Of a stretch of 64,000 nt of DNA, positions 58,393 to 64,000 are shown one piece after another. Position 1 is the stretch's first letter. Every line of letters begins with the position of its first letter. The notes beneath the pieces were generated by a model. That model did no database searches and was not told the origin of the DNA. It was given only the letters and a program-made list of their open reading frames with translations. The position numbers were made by a program, and so were the translations under genes. The stretch spans positions 1,674,001 to 1,738,000 of the forward strand of contig CAVZIT010000004.1 in assembly GCA_963775445.1 (NCBI GenBank), given 5' to 3'. This DNA comes from Dokdonella_A sp963775445. Its GTDB lineage: Bacteria > Pseudomonadota > Gammaproteobacteria > Xanthomonadales > Rhodanobacteraceae.

Positions 58393-60723
58393 ATGATCAA
58401 GCCGACTGTCGAAACGCCGTTGTCTGCGGAAGGCGGACGCGACGCATGGCGCGCCGTGATGGACTCGCGCAGGTTACCGCCGCGCGTGCGCAGCCTTCTC
58501 GAAGGTTCGGTCCAGCGCACGGGAATCCATTTCGATGTCTCCGTCATACGTTGGCTCGACGGTCTTGAAAGCGAACTTTTCAAGCGCGCGGAGCAGGCGC
58601 CCAGCAACGAGCGCCAATCGGCGGATTTCGAAGCCTTGCGCGAAATCAAGCGGTATCGCGAGGATCTGGCGGCGGACTTTGCGTCGCTGGCCCGATCGGA
58701 TTTCTTCGTGACGGTCGAACCGAAGGCTGCGAGGCCCACGCCGGCGCGTGCCACGAGCCTGGGTCTCGATCTCGCACTGGTCGACAATGAGGTGCTTGAA
58801 GAGGATCTTGCGCTGGAGGAGCTCGTGCGCAAGTCCGAAGTGCGCCACAGTCAGAGTCTGTACCTGCTCGGCCACCGCATCGCCGTGATGTTTGCGGTAC
58901 CGGCCTTCGATAACGAGACCCTTCCGCTTGGGCCCTCGCGCGTGGGGGCGATCCTGGCGCGCGTACTCGCCGATCTTGAGTTGCAGCGCGACTATCGGGT
59001 GCTGGCCTATCAATTGTTCGATCGCATCGCGATGGGCGACTACGGGCGCTTTCTCGATACGCTCAACGAATATCTCGCGACGCAACGCGTACTGCCGAAT
59101 CTTCGATTCCGCGGGAACCATCCGTACGCCGCCCCCATCGACACCGTCAATGAAGCAGCCGCATCGGATGCTCCCGCGAGCCCCAGCGCGACCGAAACCA
59201 GTGGGCGAGCTGCAGTGGGTGCAGGCATGGGCGCGGCCGGCGGCATGCATCCGGCCCATGCCACGGATGAATCGCAAGGCGCACCCGAATTGTTTCCCAC
59301 CTTGCGTCAGTTGCTCGCGGACAAGCGCCGCGCGCTTGGCGCCGAGGTGAGGTACAGCCGGACTGATTATTTACCGACCGCACTCGATTTGCAGTCGGCA
59401 CTGGGATCGATGCAGGCCCTGCCGCTGGCGAACGCGGGCATCCACAGTGGCGCAGGGCCGCGCTCGGCGGATCAGTTGCGTCAGGATCTACTTGCGCAAC
59501 TTCGCGATCGCAATCCGGACGGCAAGACGCCGGTGCTGGCCGAGGAAGACGAGGACACGCTGGATCTGGTCGGCATGTTGTTCGAGTCCATCGCGAGCGA
59601 TCTGCGTGCGCGTGGCCCGAGCCGGACACTGCTCAACCGCTTGCAGGTCCCGTTGCTTCGCGTGGCATTGCGTGACAAGGACTTCTTCGCCCGGCGTGAC
59701 CATCCGGCGCGGCGGTTGCTCAATACCGTTGCGGAGGCAGGCGAGCGCTGGATAGACGATCTCGATGCCGACAAGGATCTGATCGACAAGATGAACTGGG
59801 CGATCAATCGCCTTGCAACGGAGTTCGATGGCGATCTCGGCTTGTTCGAATCGACCGCGAGCGATCTCGACAAGCACCTCGAACTGGTCGCGCACCGCGC
59901 AGCAGTCGCCGAGCGTCGCCATGTTGCCGCCGCGAAAGGTCGCGAAAAGCTGGCGGCGGCGCGGGAGCGTGCTTCGACCGCGATCGGAGGATTGATCGAA
60001 CGCCATGCCGGCAAACTCGCGCCGCTGATGAAAACCATGCTCGAGCAGGCGTGGACCGACGTGCTGGCGCTCGCCATTCTGCGGCACGGCGAGGAATCCG
60101 CGCCGTACCAGCATCGTCTCGACGTGGCCGATCAGCTTCTGCGGCGCGGCACGGCGGCCGATGCGCCAGTCGACCCCAACCTCAAGCGTGAAATCGAAAG
60201 CGGATTGGTGCAGGTCGGCATGCACGGCGATGAAGCGCGAACGATCGCGCGACGGCTGCTCGATCCCGACGCGGAAACCGACGATGCCGCTCCGACCCCG
60301 ACCGCGATCGCACTCGCGCTCAAGAACAAGGCACGGCTCGGCAGCCCGGTGTCCGGCGACGCAAAGAAGGCCAAGCCGATAGCCGAGGCGCGCGATCTGA
60401 ACGATCAGGAACTCGCCATGCTCGAGCGCATCAAGCGCTTGCCGTTCGGCGCCTGGTTCGAATTCGTCGTCAATCAGCAGGGCGATACCGTGCGTCGCAA
60501 GCTCGCGTGGTTCTCGACCATGAGCGGACGCTGCCTGTTCGTCAATCAGCGCGGTGTTCGAGTGGACGACAAGCAATTGTCGCAACTTGCGCGGGACCTG
60601 GTCCGCGGCGAAGTGCGGTTCGTTCCGCCGCACGACGAATCGATCATCGATCGCACCTGGAAGACGATCATGGGGACGCTCAGGCAGTTCAAGCACGGCG
60701 CGCCTGTGGCCGTTCCGCAATGA
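58393..60723 (+). CDS. DUF1631 family protein
   Basis: From ATG 58393 the protein has 776 residues and matches DUF1631, found in Gammaproteobacteria as a large, mostly helical cytoplasmic protein. Signatures include the early NERQSADFEALREIKRYRED region and the closing LPFGAWFEFVVNQQGDTVRR and LAWFSTMSGRCLFVNQRGVR, a PilZ-like strand set. A low-complexity insert (about 255-300) separates the halves. The PilZ gene follows 57 bases later, supporting a link to cyclic-di-GMP or motility control, as an inference. Confidence 0.85.
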   Translation: MIKPTVETPLSAEGGRDAWRAVMDSRRLPPRVRSLLEGSVQRTGIHFDVSVIRWLDGLESELFKRAEQAPSNERQSADFEALREIKRYREDLAADFASLARSDFFVTVEPKAARPTPARATSLGLDLALVDNEVLEEDLALEELVRKSEVRHSQSLYLLGHRIAVMFAVPAFDNETLPLGPSRVGAILARVLADLELQRDYRVLAYQLFDRIAMGDYGRFLDTLNEYLATQRVLPNLRFRGNHPYAAPIDTVNEAAASDAPASPSATETSGRAAVGAGMGAAGGMHPAHATDESQGAPELFPTLRQLLADKRRALGAEVRYSRTDYLPTALDLQSALGSMQALPLANAGIHSGAGPRSADQLRQDLLAQLRDRNPDGKTPVLAEEDEDTLDLVGMLFESIASDLRARGPSRTLLNRLQVPLLRVALRDKDFFARRDHPARRLLNTVAEAGERWIDDLDADKDLIDKMNWAINRLATEFDGDLGLFESTASDLDKHLELVAHRAAVAERRHVAAAKGREKLAAARERASTAIGGLIERHAGKLAPLMKTMLEQAWTDVLALAILRHGEESAPYQHRLDVADQLLRRGTAADAPVDPNLKREIESGLVQVGMHGDEARTIARRLLDPDAETDDAAPTPTAIALALKNKARLGSPVSGDAKKAKPIAEARDLNDQELAMLERIKRLPFGAWFEFVVNQQGDTVRRKLAWFSTMSGRCLFVNQRGVRVDDKQLSQLARDLVRGEVRFVPPHDESIIDRTWKTIMGTLRQFKHGAPVAVPQ

Positions 60724-60780
60724 TCGCGCAGGCTTGCGCGCGGCGCGGTGTGGACGAGTCGCCTGGGAAAGGGGTGGGGA

Positions 60781-61131
60781 ATGGTTGAACAACGTCGATT
60801 TCCGCGCAAACGCGCCGACGCGCCGATCCGCGTCATGGACACGATGACCGAGGAGAGCATCGGCCGCGTCGGAAACCTGTCCGTCGAAGGCATGCTGTTG
60901 CTGGCAGATCGACCGATTCGGGATAACGCGTTGTACCAGATTCGATTTGCGTTGCCCGACGGCAAAGGCAGTCAGCGCATGATCGAGGCCGGAGTGCACG
61001 AGCACTGGAGCGAAGCGGCTCAGATACCCGGGCAATCCTGGGTGGGTTTCCGCTTCATCGATATCGGGAGCGCGGACGCCGATGCACTGACCGCGTGGCT
61101 GGACGACGGCAAACCCGCGGCACGCCGATAG
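60781..61131 (+). CDS. PilZ domain protein
   Basis: ATG 60781 is preceded by AAGGGGTGGGGA. The 116 residues carry RRFPRKRADAPIRV (the RxxxR arm) and NLSVEGMLLLAD (the N/DxSxxG element), so cyclic-di-GMP binding is expected. Single PilZ proteins regulate twitching, flagella or exopolysaccharide. It sits between DUF1631 and the amidohydrolase on one strand and is nearly contiguous with both. Confidence 0.92.
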   Translation: MVEQRRFPRKRADAPIRVMDTMTEESIGRVGNLSVEGMLLLADRPIRDNALYQIRFALPDGKGSQRMIEAGVHEHWSEAAQIPGQSWVGFRFIDIGSADADALTAWLDDGKPAARR

Positions 61132-61139
61132 TGCCGGGT

Positions 61140-62477
61140 ATGCGGAAGCACTCCCGGACAAAAGACTTGGCGTGTGTGTGGCGCCTGCCGCCATACGTTC
61201 TCCTGTGCGCATGGCTCACGTTCGCCAGCGCTTTGGCTGCCGCAGCGCCGGCAATTGTCACGACCAGCTACCTGCTGAAATCCGATCGAGTGTTTGATGC
61301 GCGCGGTGAAGCCGCGCATGCGGACTGGGCAGTGCTGGTGCAGGGCGACAAGATCGCCGCCGTCGGACCGGTTGCACAGATTCACGCGCCGGCGGATGCC
61401 AAAGTGATCGACCTCCCCGGCACCACGCTGCTTCCCGGTCTGATCGATGCGCATTCGCACATCTTCCTGCATCCGTACAACGAGACGCTGTGGAGCGATC
61501 AGGTGCTCAAGGAGCCACTGCCGTATCGCACCATCGAAGCGGTCCTGCATGTGCGCGAAACGCTGATGGCAGGTTTCACCGCGTTGCGCGATCTCGGCAC
61601 GGAAGGTGCGGGTTACGCGGACGTCGACGTTCAGCGTGCGATCAACCAGGGGATGATTCCCGGACCGCACCTGTTCGTCGCCACCCGCGCCACCATCGCC
61701 GCGCATTGCTATGGACCGGGCCCTTATGGATTCCGTACCGACATGGATATCCCGCAGGGCGGCATTCCGGTCGCGGGCGTGCCGCAGATGATCGATGCGG
61801 TACGCGATCAGGCTGGCCACGGCGCGGACTGGATCAAGATCTACGCCGATTACCATTGCGGGAAATCCCATGGTTCTGTGCCGACTTTCACTCAGGAAGA
61901 ATTGAACGCCGGGGTCGAAGCCGCGCACTCGTTGGGACTGCCGGTTTCGGTGCATTCGACCACGGCGGAGGGCATGCGCCGCTCGATCATCGCAGGTGCG
62001 GATACCATCGAGCACGGGTTTGGCGGCACGCGCGAAGTGTTCGACATGATGAAGCAGCACCACGTCGCCTACCTGCCGACGTTGGAGGCCGTGGTCGCCT
62101 ATGCCGGGTATTTCCACGGCTGGAAACCCGGCGATCCGCCGACCGACGAAATGAGACAATCGCAGAACGCATTCAAACTCGCGATGGCCGCCGGCGTCAC
62201 CATCGGCTGCGGCAGCGATGTCGGCGTGTTCGCGCACGGCACCAACTACAAGGAAATCGAATGGATGGTGCGCGATGGCATGTCGCCCGGGCGCGCGTTG
62301 CTCGCCGCGACCGCCGTGGATGCGAGGATCCTGCGGCAGCAGGACCACTTTGGCCAGTTGGCCAAAGGCCTCGACGCAGACATCATTGCCGTGCAAGGCG
62401 ATCCGACGCAGGATATCAGCGCGATCGAGCACGTACCTTTCGTGATGAAGAGTGGAGTGATTTACAAGCGACCTTGA
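61140..62477 (+). CDS. Exported amidohydrolase, imidazolonepropionase-like
   Basis: Started at ATG 61140, the protein has 445 residues and a signal peptide (LLCAWLTFASALAAAAPA). The metal site is typical of the amidohydrolase superfamily: PGLIDAHSHIFLHPYNETLW, IKIYADYH, then SVHSTTAEGMRRSIIAGADT and IEHGFGGTREVF, and GCGSDVGVFAHGTNY. It should hydrolyse an amide or ester in the periplasm; Xaa-Pro dipeptidase-like and isoaspartyl-like activities are known in this group. It starts 8 bases after the PilZ stop. Confidence 0.9.
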   Translation: MRKHSRTKDLACVWRLPPYVLLCAWLTFASALAAAAPAIVTTSYLLKSDRVFDARGEAAHADWAVLVQGDKIAAVGPVAQIHAPADAKVIDLPGTTLLPGLIDAHSHIFLHPYNETLWSDQVLKEPLPYRTIEAVLHVRETLMAGFTALRDLGTEGAGYADVDVQRAINQGMIPGPHLFVATRATIAAHCYGPGPYGFRTDMDIPQGGIPVAGVPQMIDAVRDQAGHGADWIKIYADYHCGKSHGSVPTFTQEELNAGVEAAHSLGLPVSVHSTTAEGMRRSIIAGADTIEHGFGGTREVFDMMKQHHVAYLPTLEAVVAYAGYFHGWKPGDPPTDEMRQSQNAFKLAMAAGVTIGCGSDVGVFAHGTNYKEIEWMVRDGMSPGRALLAATAVDARILRQQDHFGQLAKGLDADIIAVQGDPTQDISAIEHVPFVMKSGVIYKRP

Positions 62478-62606
62478 CACGCAGGGAGCGCGACAACCCT
62501 TCCCCTTGGTCGCCGTGTGGAAGCGCATCGAGTGGGGGGACGTTCGACCGTTGTCCGCACCGAGGCGAGTGATTTCGCTCTGTGCGCCATAGAGGGAGAG
62601 TGGATC

Positions 62607-63401
62607 ATGCGCAGGGCAAGCGTGGGGCATGCAGTCTTTGCGTTGACGATGATCGTCGTCGGGATCCTCGGTCTGATCCAAGGCGACTTTGTCCAGATCT
62701 GGCAGCCGGTGCCCAAGGCGCTGCCCGCGCGCGACGGGTTGATCTATCTCTGTGCCCTGATTTCCCTTGCTTGTGGCGCGGGGCTGCTATGGCGCCGCAC
62801 GGCCGCATCATCGTCGCGTGTGCTGTTCTTCTACCTGCTGGCCTGGATGCTGTTGTTCAAAGTGCGCTTCATCTTTCTTGCGCCGACGAGCGAAGGTCCT
62901 TATCAGAGTTGCGGGGAGAACGCCGTGATCGTGGCAGGCGCCTGGGTGCTATATGTCTGGCTGGCCGCGGACTGGGACCGCAAGCATCTCGGATTCTTCA
63001 GCGGCGAAATGGGGCTGCGTGCCGCGCGGGTGCTCTATGGGTTGGCGCTGATCGCCTTCGGCCTGTCGCATTTCTTCTATCTCAACCTGACGGCGCCGCT
63101 GGTGCCCGGCTGGTTGCCGTGGCATGTGGGCTGGGCTTACTTCACCGGTTGCACTTATCTCGCGGCGGGGGTGGCCGTGGTTGTCGGAGTGTGCGCGAGG
63201 CCGGCAGCCTTGCTGTCGGCGTTGCAGATCGGCCTGTTGACGCTGCTGGTGTGGCCGCCCCTCATGTTGGCCGGCACCATTACCGCTTCGCAATGGGGCG
63301 AGTTCATCGTTTCCTGGACGCTGACTGCCGCCGCTTGGGTCGTCGCCGATTCGTATTGCGGCACCGGTTGGCTTTTCTCAGGCAGGCAAGTCGGAGCCTA
63401 G
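62607..63401 (+). CDS. DoxX-like membrane protein
   Basis: From ATG 62607 (site GAGGGAGAG) the protein has 264 residues and about seven hydrophobic helices (VFALTMIVVGILGLIQGDFV, LYGLALIAFGLSHFFYLNLT, TGCTYLAAGVAVVVGVCARP). It resembles the DoxX/DUF6326-type family of inner-membrane proteins, which are often near oxidative-stress genes. Function is unknown. Confidence 0.78.
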   Translation: MRRASVGHAVFALTMIVVGILGLIQGDFVQIWQPVPKALPARDGLIYLCALISLACGAGLLWRRTAASSSRVLFFYLLAWMLLFKVRFIFLAPTSEGPYQSCGENAVIVAGAWVLYVWLAADWDRKHLGFFSGEMGLRAARVLYGLALIAFGLSHFFYLNLTAPLVPGWLPWHVGWAYFTGCTYLAAGVAVVVGVCARPAALLSALQIGLLTLLVWPPLMLAGTITASQWGEFIVSWTLTAAAWVVADSYCGTGWLFSGRQVGA

Positions 63402-63441
63402 AAACCGGCAGGCGTCCCACGCATACGATTCCGCGGAAAAG

Positions 63442-63957
63442 TCAGCGCGCCAAAACTTCACACCCGCATTGCAGCGGAGCAGCGAAAACCGCCGGCGCGC
63501 TCACATTGTCAGTTTCAGCGACCGACCGACCAGCACCGCGTCCCACTGTGCGGTCAACTGCGGCGAAGCGCGCGCGGATCGAATCGATGTCGTTCTCGCC
63601 GATGTCGAGCATCGGGCATCGGCGCTCTTCGCAAGTGACGCGGTAGAGATCAAGCATATCGGCGACGGGAGTATTTCCACCCGACCACGCGTCGCCCTGG
63701 ATCACTTCGACCAATCGCTCCACGCCGTCGCTTTCGGCCTGCGCACCCATACGGAGATCAGCACGCTCACCTGCGCGTACGCGACCGAGGAAGCCACGCT
63801 TCGCCAGGTTGCTTTCGACTGCGTAATGCACCATGTCGTGCGGAATGATGCGCTGCTTGGGGCAATCGATGCGCTCGACCGCACCGTCGTCGCGCACGAC
63901 TTCCATGCGGTCGAATTTGCCGGCGCCCTTGGTAAAGACCAGTTCCATGTTGCGCAT
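63442..63957 (-). CDS. Conserved hypothetical protein, 171 aa
   Basis: From ATG 63957 the chain reads RNMELVFTKGAGKFDRMEVV, then CPKQRIIPHDMVHYAVESNL and AKRGFLGRVRAGERADLRMG, then ERLVEVIQGDAWSGG. This pattern is that of a small soluble protein family found in many Gammaproteobacteria, with no known role; the PHDMVHYAVE helix is its most conserved part. A start at ATG 63948 is equally possible. Upstream sequence leaves the window after 43 bases. Confidence 0.78.
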   Translation of the reverse strand: MRNMELVFTKGAGKFDRMEVVRDDGAVERIDCPKQRIIPHDMVHYAVESNLAKRGFLGRVRAGERADLRMGAQAESDGVERLVEVIQGDAWSGGNTPVADMLDLYRVTCEERRCPMLDIGENDIDSIRARFAAVDRTVGRGAGRSVAETDNVSAPAVFAAPLQCGCEVLAR

Positions 63958-64000
63958 GATAATGGTGTGCGCGGGCGTGCCCAACTGGAACACCCGCGTT

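Noticed and set aside
59488..62681. Two 550-575 codon minus-strand frames across DUF1631, PilZ and the amidohydrolase
   Set aside because: The plus-strand genes carry complete motifs; the opposite frames do not.
1..64000. tRNA, rRNA or CRISPR loci
   Set aside because: Reading both strands by eye showed no cloverleaf with conserved T-loop and no repeat-spacer array; a dedicated scan could still find a tRNA I missed.

Overview
The window is GC-rich, densely coded bacterial chromosome. I read it as a gammaproteobacterium of the order Lysobacterales (Xanthomonadales), probably Rhodanobacteraceae of the Dokdonella/Tahibacter kind. The reasons are a lexA2-imuA-imuB-dnaE2 mutagenesis operon, a psp operon with two PspC proteins under a sigma-54 activator, many secreted proteins of families common in that order, and proteins ending in a short IF-x-(N/D)-GFD motif. 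The genus is an inference from family content; no rRNA, tRNA or core marker gene is present.

Layout. 0-5 kb: a TIR-domain membrane protein with TPR repeats, an IMPACT-family protein and a tandem SpoIIAA-like protein, mixed with short repeats and a gene remnant. 5-8.2 kb: the phage-shock system, with pspA, a frameshifted pspB, two pspC genes and a small membrane protein reading left from a sigma-54 promoter, and pspF divergent. 8.3-13 kb: a RelBE toxin-antitoxin pair, a decayed hsdR start, an MFS transporter, a glutathione S-transferase, a VOC-protein remnant and a degenerate IS3-family element. 13-20 kb: a regulator followed by small exported proteins (beta-helix, calycin-like, DUF3617, plastocyanin-like, cache). 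20-33.5 kb: a truncated 7TM sensor fused to a foreign fragment, an SDR enzyme, a large zinc metalloprotease, lipoproteins, an acyltransferase, a TetR-controlled membrane protein and a second beta-helix protein. 33.6-48.8 kb: a GH85 endoglycosidase and mostly single metabolic or membrane genes, including a cNMP/thioredoxin-reductase-like enzyme paired with a UBP zinc finger, hemerythrin, an Asp/Asn beta-hydroxylase-like protein and two flavoenzymes. 48.9-54.8 kb: the SOS mutagenesis operon with a near-perfect LexA2 palindrome over its first start codon. 54.9-64 kb: glutathione peroxidase, a G1-type (eqolisin-like) peptidase behind a pentanucleotide repeat, a partner secreted protein, a DUF1631 protein, PilZ, an amidohydrolase, a DoxX-like membrane protein and a conserved hypothetical.

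Main points of interest. (1) A tract of 10.8 CTCGT units lies between a good ribosome site/ATG and the signal peptide of the G1 peptidase. At the present length the two are out of frame, which suggests phase variation of a secreted peptidase and perhaps of the gene 32 bases downstream. (2) A short C-terminal motif is shared by three otherwise unrelated secreted proteins. (3) A repeated domain of the form SGxWYxPxxxGQG occurs three times in two secreted proteins. (4) Several genes are broken in ways that can be read directly: pspB, hsdR, the IS3 transposase, an SDR, a VOC protein and a 7TM sensor.
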